In this document: positions 25,016 through 33,888 of the stretch, piece after piece
Position numbering within the stretch: position 1 is the stretch's first letter
Layout: each line of letters starts with the position of its first letter
Origin: DASRAJ01 sp035638255
GTDB lineage: Bacteria; Bacteroidota; Bacteroidia; Chitinophagales; UBA10324
Direction: 5' to 3'
Length of the DNA: 64,000 nucleotides
Assembly (NCBI GenBank): GCA_035638255.1
Contig: DASRAJ010000100.1
Coordinates: 1-64,000 of the forward strand
Notes under the pieces: model-generated
What the model was told of the DNA's origin: nothing
The model's input: only the letters and a program-made list of their open reading frames with translations
Database searches by the model: none
Program-made: the position numbers and the translations under genes

Positions 25016-25973
25016 CCTGGACAAATTTTATTCTGCAATCGCCAAATACAGCGGGTGGAATTCGATAGTCGAACTCTCGAAGACAAAATTTTTTCCCGGG
25101 CATCCTAACATTTCTTTGTATGAAGTACTTTCCTTTCTCTTCAAAGAAATGCAGCGGGATGATATCATGCAACGTGCTGCCTCCGTTTCATTCTCACTAT
25201 TTGTCTCGCTGTTTCCAACAATACTAATGGCGTTCACTCTTATTCCTTTTATTCCTGTTCCTGCATTTCAGAATACACTGATGGCTACCATGAAGCAGGT
25301 GCTGCCGGCGAATGTTTACCAGTTATTGCAATCCACCATAGAAGACATTGTTCTTCGGCATCGAGCTGACCTCCTTTCCATAAGCTTAATTCTTGCCATC
25401 TACTATTCTACGCGCGGAGTGTTGGGTATCATGAATTCATTTGACAAAGCGCTCCCTACTTTTCGAAAGCGAAGTCACTGGCACAAGCAGGTAGTTGCAT
25501 TCAAGATCACGGGTTTGCTCACCCTGATGCTGCTTCTCTCGGTAGGGTTAATTATGGGAGGAGAGGTACTCGTAAAAACAATCATGAAAGTTCTCCAGGA
25601 AGACAGAAGCAATGTTTATATCTGGCTGAATATATTTCGATGGCTTATCATCGTCATCTTATACTACTTCTCTATTTCTCTCATTTACTATTTCGGACCG
25701 GCACGACATAAGCGATGGCAGTTTTTTTCTGCCGGCTCCACATTGGCTACGGTTCTTTTACTCATCGTAACGCTGGGGTATACGTGGATCATCAATCAAT
25801 TCGGACAGTACAACAAGATCTACGGATCCATCGGCACATTGCTCGTTACGCAACTTTGGATTTATTACAATGCGCTCGGCTTGCTCATTGGCTTTGAATT
25901 GAATGCTTCTATTGACGTGAATGAAAATAAATTGCTTGCTGCGAAAGAAGATGATCCGCCCGTGGGTACATGA
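25005..25973 (+). CDS. YihY/BrkB family inner-membrane protein
   Basis: 322 residues with about six transmembrane helices. Family features include RAASVSFSLFVSLFPTILM in the first helix, the YYSTRGVLGIMNSFDKA loop, and YKIYGSIGTLL-like text near residue 270. The chosen start is TTG at 25005, inside the thioesterase gene; the next Met is 49 residues in and would delete conserved sequence. The family was once thought to be RNase BN and is now described as putative permeases of unknown substrate. Cotranscribed with the thioesterase. Confidence 0.83.
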   Translation: MNNNLDKFYSAIAKYSGWNSIVELSKTKFFPGHPNISLYEVLSFLFKEMQRDDIMQRAASVSFSLFVSLFPTILMAFTLIPFIPVPAFQNTLMATMKQVLPANVYQLLQSTIEDIVLRHRADLLSISLILAIYYSTRGVLGIMNSFDKALPTFRKRSHWHKQVVAFKITGLLTLMLLLSVGLIMGGEVLVKTIMKVLQEDRSNVYIWLNIFRWLIIVILYYFSISLIYYFGPARHKRWQFFSAGSTLATVLLLIVTLGYTWIINQFGQYNKIYGSIGTLLVTQLWIYYNALGLLIGFELNASIDVNENKLLAAKEDDPPVGT

Positions 25974-25992
25974 TTTTATACTCTCAGTAAAA

Positions 25993-28200
25993 ATGAGACA
26001 AAAAGTGTTTGGAAAAATTAATTATTCCATAGCAATCTCTTTACATTTCCATCTGAAATTTTATCCAGTACTAATTCAAGTGGATACCACTCAATGGCAT
26101 ATAGCCCCATGGATTAATGACACCCTGCAGGCAATAGCTGCAGTATTTGCTATAATTGGTGGCATTTCTTTTTGTATGTTTTGGCTATGGAAAAAGTTTA
26201 AACCAAAACCACCTCTTACTGATAAAACAGTGAGCCCACCTCCGACGGTTACAGAATATTTTCTTGGAAGGGAAAATGAGATGAGGCAATTGCGCCAAAA
26301 ATTATCAGGGAGGATTCCTTTGGTTTTGGTGAATGGCATTGGAGGCATTGGGAAAACTACACTCGCCATGAGTTATTATGAAAACAACAAGCAACGATAC
26401 CGCTTCCATGCATGGGTTACAGCAGTTAAAAACGATTCGCTGGAAGAAGCTTTAATAAACCAACTCAAACCACGATTTGAGCAAGTGGTGTTTGATAAAG
26501 ATGAGCCTATAGAAAATCGTTTCAAAAAAATATTAACCGTAATGATGAATATGGAGGGAGAGAAACTGCTCGTGATTGACAACGCAAATAACTTAGAGGA
26601 TTTACGATTTTGCTTGCCTCATCTCAAATCCCTTGGATGGCACATTCTTGTTACCACCCGATGTGAACCAGAAGAATATGAATTGTTGAAGCTGGATGAG
26701 CTTTCACTGGAAGATAGTAGGAAGTTATTTCTCTACTACTACAAGGAAGATGAAGATTATCCGCTAAGTGCCCCAAATCAAAAACTGTTAAATGACATTC
26801 TCGAAAAAGTATTTTATAATACTCTACTTGTTGAATTACTTGCCAAGGCCGCGCGTAACAGGTTTACGCTTCACGAAATAATAAACAAACTTGAAGAGAG
26901 ACATATTCATCATCCTGATTTGCAACAGGACATTGACGTAGGTATTAACGCCATTGCCATAGGCAATAAAATTACCCAGCTTGAAAAGTACATAGCATCA
27001 GTTTTTGAACCGGAACATTTGAATGAAAATGAAAAGGCATTGTTGCGGCAGTTTGCACTGCTTCCAGTAGACTATTATGTTTTTGATGATTTGGTTAAAA
27101 TGTTTCTTATTGATGCAGCAGGCAAAAATGATTTTGAACAGCTACTTATTATGCTCGGCAAAAAAGGTTGGCTCGCAATAACACGCGCCGAAAATCTTTT
27201 CGTTTGTCGAATGCACGATATGATACAAACTGTAATAAAAGATAAACTAAAACCCAGAGCTTCCAACTCTAAAACATTGCTTATAGGATTAACAAAAATC
27301 ATAACGAGCACTTTTAAAGAAGCCCAATTCTTTTTTGAAGTAGCAGGTTATGCAGTCGATAACGCAGAAGGATATGCTCAAGAGCGAGTCAATCTTGCAG
27401 ACCGACTTGCAAATAAATTAAAGGAGGCGGGAAACTTAGGCAAGGCCATTGACTATTTTGCTAAAGCCATTGAATGGCATGTAGCAAGTGGCGAACAAAA
27501 TGATAAAGTATACGCACGGCTGCTAAACAACCTCGGTGAAGGATGGCGAGTCAAAGGCAATCCTGACAAAGCCATCAGCTTGATTGAAAAAGCATTGAAG
27601 ATTACTTTGAAATTATTCGGAGAAGATCATCTAAACATAGCAGTTTATTACAATAACCTCGGTTTAGCGTGGCATGACAATGGTGATATGGACAAAGCTA
27701 TCAACTACTTTGAAAAAGCATTGAAGATTGATTTAAAATTATTCGGGGAGGAAAATCCAAACACAGCAAGAGATTACAACAACCTCGGCGAAGCATGGCG
27801 TGGTAAAGGCAATCTGAGTAAAGCTATCAACTACATTGAAAAAGCATTGAAGATTGATTTAGAATTTTTCGGGGAAGAAAATCCAAACACAGCAAGAGAT
27901 TACAACAACCTCGGCGAAGCATGGCATGCTAAGGACGATCTTGACAAGGCTATCAGCTTCCATGAAAAAGCATTGGAGATTGATTTAAAACTATTCGGAG
28001 AAGAAAATCCAAACACAGCAAGAAATTACAACAACCTTGGCGTAATATGGATGGAAAAAGGTAATCTTGATAAAGCAGAATCTTTCTTTACAAAATCTCT
28101 GGATATCTTAACCAAAACTTACGGTGTAGAAAATACTAACACACAATGGGTAAAAAGAGATTTGGCTATGCTGCGAATAGAGAAAAACAAGAAGCGCTAA
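25993..28200 (+). CDS. membrane-anchored NB-ARC STAND NTPase with TPR repeats
   Basis: About 735 residues from ATG at 25993. A transmembrane helix (about 43-66) precedes an NB-ARC module: P-loop GIGGIGKTT (115-123), Walker B LLVIDNA (192-198), sensor LVTTR (219-223) and the canonical MHD motif (407-409). About six 42-residue TPRs, of the kinesin-light-chain type, fill 466-735. STAND NTPases sense a signal through the repeats and oligomerise; in bacteria many act in phage defence. There is no enzymatic effector domain; the N-terminus is only a short membrane anchor, so membrane disruption is a possible output. Three neighbouring TPR-coding repeats are spaced exactly 126 bases (27748, 27874, 28000). 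An earlier start at 25921 would overlap the BrkB gene. Confidence 0.88.
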   Translation: MRQKVFGKINYSIAISLHFHLKFYPVLIQVDTTQWHIAPWINDTLQAIAAVFAIIGGISFCMFWLWKKFKPKPPLTDKTVSPPPTVTEYFLGRENEMRQLRQKLSGRIPLVLVNGIGGIGKTTLAMSYYENNKQRYRFHAWVTAVKNDSLEEALINQLKPRFEQVVFDKDEPIENRFKKILTVMMNMEGEKLLVIDNANNLEDLRFCLPHLKSLGWHILVTTRCEPEEYELLKLDELSLEDSRKLFLYYYKEDEDYPLSAPNQKLLNDILEKVFYNTLLVELLAKAARNRFTLHEIINKLEERHIHHPDLQQDIDVGINAIAIGNKITQLEKYIASVFEPEHLNENEKALLRQFALLPVDYYVFDDLVKMFLIDAAGKNDFEQLLIMLGKKGWLAITRAENLFVCRMHDMIQTVIKDKLKPRASNSKTLLIGLTKIITSTFKEAQFFFEVAGYAVDNAEGYAQERVNLADRLANKLKEAGNLGKAIDYFAKAIEWHVASGEQNDKVYARLLNNLGEGWRVKGNPDKAISLIEKALKITLKLFGEDHLNIAVYYNNLGLAWHDNGDMDKAINYFEKALKIDLKLFGEENPNTARDYNNLGEAWRGKGNLSKAINYIEKALKIDLEFFGEENPNTARDYNNLGEAWHAKDDLDKAISFHEKALEIDLKLFGEENPNTARNYNNLGVIWMEKGNLDKAESFFTKSLDILTKTYGVENTNTQWVKRDLAMLRIEKNKKR
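27748..28125 (+). repeat. 126-bp coding direct repeats within the STAND gene
   Basis: The word GAAAATCCAAACACAGCAAG recurs with exactly 126-base spacing (starting near 27750, 27876 and 28002), and the flanking TPR codons are nearly identical between units. One unit equals one 42-residue TPR. Such DNA-level similarity implies recent expansion or gene conversion of the sensor repeats, while the last TPR is diverged. Confidence 0.75.
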
Positions 28201-28201
28201 T

Positions 28202-28363
28202 TCAACGTCAGGAAACCGTATCATCTTATCAAACAAAATAATCCAGGAAGGAACTGTCCAGTTGTTCAATGCTCTCGGTGAAAAAGTATTTGAAGAAACT
28301 GATAGTGAGTTTGCCATTCGTGATTGCAATGGATACGTTATTCAGTTCGGGAAAGAAGTTTGA
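28202..28363 (+). pseudogene. remnant of a T9SS C-terminal sorting domain
   Basis: In frame with the TGA at 28361-28363, the sequence reads GTVQLFNALGEKVFEETDSE and ends CNGYVIQFGKEV. That is the pattern of a type A sorting domain (strand with Y/LFNALGxKV, then GxYxIxxGxxV at the end). No start codon or preceding protein is present; the frame differs from the STAND gene just upstream. It looks like the surviving 3' end of a deleted secreted-protein gene. Confidence 0.5.
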
Positions 28364-28393
28364 GTACAGAGAATATAAGGATTCATTGTTGTT

Positions 28394-29923
28394 TCACTTT
28401 CTCTCATATATTTCACACCATGCTTTCCCCTTCTCAAATCTTTTTATCAACTGAAGTGAATCGTTTGATTTTACGTAGTCATAATAGGACGTGTTCAGAT
28501 TGCTGAAAATGTAATAGTCTGCGCTCTTTAATAAGCTATCGAGGCTTACATTTTTAAAGGAAGGTCCATGTAAATAAAACAATTCGGGATGAGTGAAATT
28601 ATATGCACTCAGTGAGTGAATGAGTATTTTTTTTGATTGTGCCTGTCGGTTTTCCATAAAGGAAACTGCTTGCTGATCTACGACTACATCGTCTTTATAA
28701 TTTAGTGAAACATCATCAATCCATGACGGCTCGAAAGTATAATCATGATAGAGTGAAAGAGCTATCACAACACAAAACAAATATGGTAAAAGCCGGAAAC
28801 CCCATTGGTGTAATTGATTGCCCCATATTGTGAGAAGGAAAATAAAAATTACAATAAGAGGAATCAGGTAGCGCAACATCAGATAATTGGTGGCTGAAAA
28901 GAACACGTAAAAAGCAAAGAGAGTCAGCATGCTCCATGTGATTTTGATAATCCCGGGAGAAATGGATGTCTTCAATCTTCGGCCATAAAATATTAGCAGA
29001 ATAATAATGAGGCCAAGCAGCACCACCAGGATTTTTCTTCCATATCCAAGAAAAACGAAGACGCGTATTAATAATACGTCCTGCCAGATAGCCTCCAAAT
29101 TAAAATTCATCATTTGAATGTGCAACGGATAAAAGTACCAGCCATAAGTCCTCTTCTGAAAAACATAAAATGCTATTCCAATCAGCAGCGGTGAACTTAT
29201 CAGGAATAAATATTTAACCACCGAGGAAAGAGATTTTTTACTTCCCTTCATTTGTTGCTTAATTAAGCCGATGAAAGCAGCAAAAACAAGAGCGCTGATA
29301 ATTACAAGTCCTGACTCCTTAGTCAAAACAAGAAGTGTGGCAGAAAGGAAATAAAGAACATTTCTTCCCGTCACCAGGAAGAAGACCGCGAGCATGATCA
29401 GCATCGATATGAAAATTTCCGGCAGCATAAAAGAAGATTGCACAATGAATGCATCCTGCGATAACAACAAAAGGGTTCCGAGAAGCGCAAATACGGGCAT
29501 GGTATATTGCTGCAAAATGAAAAAGAACGCAACAAGAAATGCGGATGCGATAATCAATGAAAAAACATGCATGACAAGAGGAGAGAATCCAAAAATTTTC
29601 GCAACGGTTGCATTCATGAAATAAAACCATAGCGGATGACCGCGATATAAATCCGCAGGCAAACAACCGGGTAAGAGACATGGGTGATTCTTGTACATTG
29701 TCGAAATGGCGGGGGCATAAGACCATGCTTCATCCCAGAAAAACGGCAGATGGAGAAAAGGAAACTTGTAAATCCAAAGCATAAGAATACCAAGGAATAA
29801 AAAGCAAGCGGCAATTGTGAATTGAGTTTTTCTACTCACCGGTTTCGGAGTATGATTGCAAGATAGAAAGCAAAATGTTTTTTGTTGCGGATTGAAGATA
29901 AACCTGTGTAACAGAATTTCCAT
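28394..29923 (-). CDS. GT-C family glycosyltransferase (PMT/ArnT-like)
   Basis: 509 residues with about eleven hydrophobic helices. The first periplasmic loop carries PFFWDEAWSY, the D-E catalytic motif of the dolichyl/undecaprenyl-phosphate-mannosyltransferase and ArnT families, and YRGHPLWFYFMNA matches the conserved HPPL region (with W). The C-terminal 90 residues are soluble. It probably transfers a sugar from a polyprenyl carrier to a lipid or protein at the periplasmic face. Leftward and monocistronic; acceptor unknown. Confidence 0.82.
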   Translation of the reverse strand: MEILLHRFIFNPQQKTFCFLSCNHTPKPVSRKTQFTIAACFLFLGILMLWIYKFPFLHLPFFWDEAWSYAPAISTMYKNHPCLLPGCLPADLYRGHPLWFYFMNATVAKIFGFSPLVMHVFSLIIASAFLVAFFFILQQYTMPVFALLGTLLLLSQDAFIVQSSFMLPEIFISMLIMLAVFFLVTGRNVLYFLSATLLVLTKESGLVIISALVFAAFIGLIKQQMKGSKKSLSSVVKYLFLISSPLLIGIAFYVFQKRTYGWYFYPLHIQMMNFNLEAIWQDVLLIRVFVFLGYGRKILVVLLGLIIILLIFYGRRLKTSISPGIIKITWSMLTLFAFYVFFSATNYLMLRYLIPLIVIFIFLLTIWGNQLHQWGFRLLPYLFCVVIALSLYHDYTFEPSWIDDVSLNYKDDVVVDQQAVSFMENRQAQSKKILIHSLSAYNFTHPELFYLHGPSFKNVSLDSLLKSADYYIFSNLNTSYYDYVKSNDSLQLIKRFEKGKAWCEIYERK

Positions 29924-29969
29924 TCTGATTTTGTAATGCTATCCGGCAGAAGCAATGAAAAACGATCTC

Positions 29970-29977
29970 TACTTTTG
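29970..29977 (+). promoter_or_regulatory. -7 box upstream of the YVTN propeller gene
   Basis: TACTTTTG matches TAnnTTTG and ends 23 bases before the ATG at 30001. There is no clear -33 TTTG at the correct distance. Confidence 0.35.
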
Positions 29978-30000
29978 TAACTTTAAAAAAAAAGCTCTTC

Positions 30001-31038
30001 ATGAAAAAAATTATCATCATCATTTTCATCTTACTCATTGCTATAAAGGGGTTACTGCAAGCTCAAACAACAAAATCACAATACAAAATCGTAAACACCT
30101 TTCACATTGACGGAGATGACTGGTGGGATTATCTGACGATGGATGAAGCGACCGAAAGATTATTTATCTCCCATGGAACGCAAGTTCAGGTGCTCGATGT
30201 AAATAAAGGAAAAGTGATTGGAACGATTCCCGACACAAAGGGAGTTCACGGAATTGCATTGGCGCCGGATCTTAACAAAGGATTCACGAGTAATGGCAGT
30301 GATTCATCTGTAACCGTCTTTAACCTGACAACGCTTGCCGTAAGCAAAAAAATAAAAGTGACGGGAACCGGACCAGACGCCATCCTGTATGATCCATTCA
30401 CACATCGTGTGTTCACATTCAACGGAAGAAGCAGTAATGTAACTGTGATTGATGCGAACAAAAACAAGGTGATCGGAACAATTCCTCTTGATGGAAAACC
30501 AGAGTTTGCAGTTACCGATGGTCAGGGGAAATTATTTGTGAACATCGAAGACAAAATCGAAGTGAGTCTTATCAATCCATCAACTATGAAAGTGGAACAG
30601 ACATGGTCCCTCGGTCTGTGTGAATCACCAAGCGGCATGGCAATGGATAAAGTCAATCATCTTCTTTTTATTGTTTGTGATAACAAACTCATGACGATCA
30701 TGAATTCACAAACAGGAAAGGTAATCCGAAGGCTTCCTATCGGTGAACACCCCGATGGCTGTGCCTTTGATCCCGTGCTCATGCGTGCATACAGCTCGAA
30801 CGGAGATGGAACACTTACGGTAGTTCAGGAAGAAGCGGCAAACAAATTTTCTGTTCTTGAAAATATCACAACCCAAAAAGGGGCGCGCACAATTACCCTC
30901 GATTTAAAAACGCATCATCTCTATTTATCTGCAGCAGAATATCTTCCTGCTCCTGCCCCCACTACCGATAATCCGAATCCGCGACCGGCAATCAAACCGG
31001 ATACATTTGTTGTGATTGAAATTGAGCCGGTGAATTAA
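30001..31038 (+). CDS. secreted YncE-like beta-propeller protein (YVTN repeats)
   Basis: 345 residues. The signal peptide ends at LQAQ. Repeats of about 40 residues carry the pattern VxVIDxxKxKVIGTIP (for example VQVLDVNKGKVIGTIPD, VTVIDANKNKVIGTIPLDG, MTIMNSQTGKVIRRLPIGE), as in YncE/YVTN seven-bladed propellers. Proteins of this type sit in the periplasm or on the surface; no enzymatic residues are conserved. The C-terminus is Pro-rich (PAPAPTTDNPNPRPAI). Monocistronic. Confidence 0.85.
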   Translation: MKKIIIIIFILLIAIKGLLQAQTTKSQYKIVNTFHIDGDDWWDYLTMDEATERLFISHGTQVQVLDVNKGKVIGTIPDTKGVHGIALAPDLNKGFTSNGSDSSVTVFNLTTLAVSKKIKVTGTGPDAILYDPFTHRVFTFNGRSSNVTVIDANKNKVIGTIPLDGKPEFAVTDGQGKLFVNIEDKIEVSLINPSTMKVEQTWSLGLCESPSGMAMDKVNHLLFIVCDNKLMTIMNSQTGKVIRRLPIGEHPDGCAFDPVLMRAYSSNGDGTLTVVQEEAANKFSVLENITTQKGARTITLDLKTHHLYLSAAEYLPAPAPTTDNPNPRPAIKPDTFVVIEIEPVN

Positions 31039-31131
31039 TGACCTGAAGAAACAATTATTACCCCGGCAAAAATGGTGAGAGCTAAGTTGCGCGCTTAAGA
31101 AGATCCGCTCTTAAATGAATAAATGAAGGCG

Positions 31132-31683
31132 CTAATTAAGGCTTGGATTCTCCGGGAAGTTTGCAATCACACGAAAACGATCTCCCATGCTGCGAAGCAC
31201 CGTTCTCCATAGTTGTTTGGGATCCTCGTCAAATAAGTATTCCATGCTGCTGCTGCCGACGAACCATGAATTTTCATTGATCTCTTTTGCGAGCTGTTCC
31301 TCATCCCATCCTGCGTAACCAAAGAAGAATTTGATTTCCTCAGGTGAAATCTGTTTTGTGTCAAGGAGAAAAATAAGTTTCTCAAAGTCGCCGCCCCAAT
31401 AAATTCCTTCGGCAACTTCCGTGCTGTCACTGAGCAGATCGCCGCGGCGATGCAGGTAATGCAGTGTGTTGGGCTGAACAGGACCCCCGTAAAAAATCAC
31501 ATTATCCACCACCGGAAAATCCTCCACCACTTCATGCACTTTCATTTCTGTGGGCTTGTTAAGAATTAAACCGAATGCGCCTTCACTCTTCGACTCACAT
31601 AAAAACACGACCGAACCTTTGAAGTAAGGATCTTCCATGAATGGCTCAGCGATCAATATTTTCCCCGGCGACGGCGTTTCCAT
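31132..31683 (-). CDS. YqgE/AlgH family protein
   Basis: About 183 residues from ATG at 31683. The start PSPGKILIAEPFMEDPYFKG, followed by SVVFLCES, is the family's signature N-terminus, then GLILNKPTE, FYGGPVQPNTLHYLHR, and FFGYAGWDEEQLAKEI near the middle. A longer in-frame start at 31761 adds 26 residues outside the family. YqgE/AlgH proteins are cytosolic, of unclear function (AlgH was linked to alginate regulation in Pseudomonas). Monocistronic here. Confidence 0.9.
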   Translation of the reverse strand: METPSPGKILIAEPFMEDPYFKGSVVFLCESKSEGAFGLILNKPTEMKVHEVVEDFPVVDNVIFYGGPVQPNTLHYLHRRGDLLSDSTEVAEGIYWGGDFEKLIFLLDTKQISPEEIKFFFGYAGWDEEQLAKEINENSWFVGSSSMEYLFDEDPKQLWRTVLRSMGDRFRVIANFPENPSLN

Positions 31684-31820
31684 GATTTGCTTTCGGGCAT
31701 TAAAGTAAAATGATGGCGATGTAAACTCCAAAAATTGTTCCGTTAAAATTGCCACTGTCAATAACTTAAAATGGGACTCGTGCGGATTGAAAATTCAAAT
31801 TACTTTTGTGCGCGGAATTT

Positions 31821-31862
31821 GTGAGAGGTGAGAGGTGAGAGGTGAGCCGTGAATGGTGAATT
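31821..31862. repeat. six-unit heptanucleotide array before tRNA-Arg
   Basis: Six tandem 7-base units: GTGAGAG three times, then GTGAGCC, GTGAATG and GTGAATT. The copy number and unit decay from left to right suggest replication slippage followed by mutation. It lies between a -7-like box TACTTTTG at 31801-31808 and the tRNA-Arg gene. Confidence 0.8.
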
Positions 31863-31889
31863 AAAAAAAGATGAATTGTAAATTATAAT

Positions 31890-31963
31890 GGCCCCGTAGC
31901 TTAACTGAATAAAGCATCTGACTACGGATCAGAAGAGTGGGGGTTTGAATCCCTCCGGGGTCA
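31890..31963 (+). tRNA. tRNA-Arg (ACG)
   Basis: 74 bases fold as a cloverleaf. The acceptor stem is GGCCCCG/CGGGGTC (one G-T pair), the anticodon stem TCTGA/TCAGA with loop CTACGGA gives anticodon ACG, and the T arm is GGGGG-TTTGAAT-CCCTC. The discriminator base is A and no CCA is encoded. It is a single tRNA, with a terminator directly behind it. Confidence 0.93.
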
Positions 31964-31964
31964 C

Positions 31965-31994
31965 AGCGCTGAAAATTTCTTTGGCGCTTTTTTT
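31965..31994 (+). terminator. intrinsic terminator after tRNA-Arg
   Basis: AGCGC (31965-31969) pairs with GCGCT (31984-31988) across a 14-base loop and is followed by a run of T (31988-31994). It begins two bases after the tRNA. Confidence 0.7.
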
Positions 31995-32068
31995 ATGGAA
32001 AGCATATTGGAATTTTCTGAACAGCTTTGCTGTTCAGCATTGCAACTGTCTCTTAAATGGCTTAATCA

Positions 32069-32308
32069 ATGGAAAGAAAAGTCACTAAGAAGTACACAAA
32101 CGGCGAAGTCACCATAGTTTGGAAGAATGATCTTTGCATTCACAGCGGGAATTGTGTTCGCGGATTACCCCGGGTTTTTAACCGGGAGAAAAGACCCTGG
32201 ATTACTCCCGAAAACTCCTCGACCGAAAATATTATTGAGCAGGTGAAGAAATGTCCATCGGGCGCATTGTCATTCTTTATGAATGATGAACCCGAAATGA
32301 AACCTTAA
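32069..32308 (+). CDS. divergent 4Fe-4S mono-cluster protein (YjdI-like)
   Basis: 79 residues. The Cys pattern CIHSGNCVRGLPRVFN, followed by RPWI and later VKKCPSGALSF, is that of the Fer4_19/YjdI family of short putative iron-sulfur proteins. It would be a small cytosolic electron carrier or redox sensor. The FMN reductase-like gene starts 37 bases after, so a shared transcript and redox role are plausible. Confidence 0.87.
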   Translation: MERKVTKKYTNGEVTIVWKNDLCIHSGNCVRGLPRVFNREKRPWITPENSSTENIIEQVKKCPSGALSFFMNDEPEMKP

Positions 32309-32345
32309 AGAAGTTTGTTAAAAATAGCATTGCGACTTTCGCACC

Positions 32346-32918
32346 ATGAACATCCTCATCATATCTTCCAGTATTCGGGAAAATGCATCCACCCGGAGAG
32401 TTGCCATTCACCTTTTTAATCATCTGGCGCAGGTGCCAATACTTCAGTCCGAGTTTGTCGACCTCACCGATTATGAATACCCGATTTGGAAAGAAGTTTT
32501 TCACCGTGAAATTAGCCCTCCTGTGGAGTGTGTCACGCTTCATGATAAGCTCAGCGCTGCCGATGCTATGATTTTTGTAACGCCGGAATACAACGGCAGC
32601 TATTCTCTCGCGCTGAAAAACATGGTGGATTATTTTGGGCTTAAAGTTTTCGAGAGAAAAGCCATCGGTGTCGCCTCCGTTTCTACGGGGGCGCTTGGTG
32701 GCATTCGCGCTGCCGTTCAACTGCAGCAACTCATTCTTGCCATCTATGCGATACCTGTTCCGCAGATGCTGCTTGTGCCTTCAGTGCAAACTCGTTTTGA
32801 TGAATTCGGAAAACTGCTTGATGATTCCTTCGCAAAAAATGTGGATCGCTTCGTGAATGATTTTCTCTGGTTCGCAGAAGCGCTTCATGAAAAAAAGAAA
32901 ATCACCGTGCTGCAATAG
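32346..32918 (+). CDS. NADPH-dependent FMN reductase family flavoprotein
   Basis: 190 residues with a flavodoxin-like fold. The FMN-phosphate loop is SSSIRENASTRRVA (about 7-20), and PEYNGSYSLALKNMVDYF (about 80-97) is the signature of the FMN_red family (chromate/azo/quinone reductases). Typical length. It transfers electrons from NAD(P)H to quinones or other acceptors in the cytoplasm. It follows the YjdI-like iron-sulfur protein. Confidence 0.87.
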   Translation: MNILIISSSIRENASTRRVAIHLFNHLAQVPILQSEFVDLTDYEYPIWKEVFHREISPPVECVTLHDKLSAADAMIFVTPEYNGSYSLALKNMVDYFGLKVFERKAIGVASVSTGALGGIRAAVQLQQLILAIYAIPVPQMLLVPSVQTRFDEFGKLLDDSFAKNVDRFVNDFLWFAEALHEKKKITVLQ

Positions 32919-32945
32919 CGTCGAGTTTTTTTCTCTTAAAATTTT

Positions 32946-33227
32946 ATGATCCTTCATCTGCGAGTGAAAGCCGGTAGCAAATTCAATCAGCTAACTAAGG
33001 ATGCTGAGGGGAAGTGGGTGATGAAAGTGAAGGCGCCACCGGTTGAAGGCCAAGCGAATGAGGAGCTGATTCGGTTTCTCTCTGAAGTTTTGAAAATTCC
33101 CAAATCAAAAATCAGTGTTATAGCGGGACATACGAATCCTTTTAAGAAAATTGAGATTATGAGTTTGAGTGAAGAAGAGGTGAGAATTAAAATGGAAACA
33201 CACCTCCAAAATTCGAAGCCCCTGTGA
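32946..33227 (+). CDS. DUF167/YggU family protein
   Basis: 93 residues. The pattern LRVKAGSKFNQL, VMKVKAPPVEGQANEELIRF and KSKISVIAGHTNPFKKIEI is the UPF0235/YggU family, a small alpha/beta fold of unknown function found across bacteria and eukaryotes. It starts 28 bases after the FMN reductase gene and is likely part of the same transcript. Confidence 0.92.
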   Translation: MILHLRVKAGSKFNQLTKDAEGKWVMKVKAPPVEGQANEELIRFLSEVLKIPKSKISVIAGHTNPFKKIEIMSLSEEEVRIKMETHLQNSKPL

Positions 33228-33294
33228 GCATTTTGAATTCCTTAAATCCGGCAACTTAGTTTTTTTCAATAGGCCTATAGAAAAGATACTCATA

Positions 33295-33828
33295 ATGAAT
33301 TTCACTCCATTCCCCAACCTCACAACACAACGGTTGATTTTGCGCCAGATGAAAATTGAGGACGAGAATGAAATTTTCTTTCTTCGTTCTGACGAAAGAA
33401 TCCTGGAATACACAGAGATTCCGAAAGCCGTTACAGTTGATGACGCAAGGAAGTTTATTGAAAAAATAAATAACGGTATCCCCAAAAACGAGTGGGTGTT
33501 CTGGGGGATCACTTTGAAGAATGACGATAAATTAATCGGAACAATTTGTTTGTGGAATATTTCAGAAGATCGTTTAACCACCGATATAGGTTATGTTCTG
33601 CATCCTGACTTTCATGGGAGAGGAGTAATGCAGGAAGCGATTAGAGAAGTTATTAAATATGGTTTTGAAACCATGAGAGTCAACACAATAAATGCTGATG
33701 TTGATCCAAATAATTCCAAATCAATACTGCTTTTAGAAAGAAACGGTTTTGTCTTGAGTAGGAAATCAAAGAATACAGTAATTTATTCTCTCCTCAATTC
33801 CGCTGGCAGAGTCCTGCGGACAAGTTGA
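33295..33828 (+). CDS. GNAT acetyltransferase, RimJ/RimL-like
   Basis: 177 residues. The start LTTQRLILRQMKIEDENEIF is the usual opening of the Acetyltransf_3 (RimJ/RimL) group. The acetyl-CoA binding loop is HGRGVMQEAIREVIKYGF, followed by VDPNNSKSILLLERNGF. It acetylates an amine or N-terminus; the substrate is unknown. It stands 67 bases after the YggU-like gene. Confidence 0.88.
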   Translation: MNFTPFPNLTTQRLILRQMKIEDENEIFFLRSDERILEYTEIPKAVTVDDARKFIEKINNGIPKNEWVFWGITLKNDDKLIGTICLWNISEDRLTTDIGYVLHPDFHGRGVMQEAIREVIKYGFETMRVNTINADVDPNNSKSILLLERNGFVLSRKSKNTVIYSLLNSAGRVLRTS

Positions 33829-33888
33829 TTTGTTTCATGCTTTGACTAATAATGTTTGATCGAAAAAAATCTTTGCTCCGATTTCCTC

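Noticed and set aside
25993..28200. Plant NLR contamination for the NB-ARC gene
   Set aside because: The gene is in a bacterial context with Bacteroidota signals; bacterial STAND NTPases with NB-ARC and TPRs are known.
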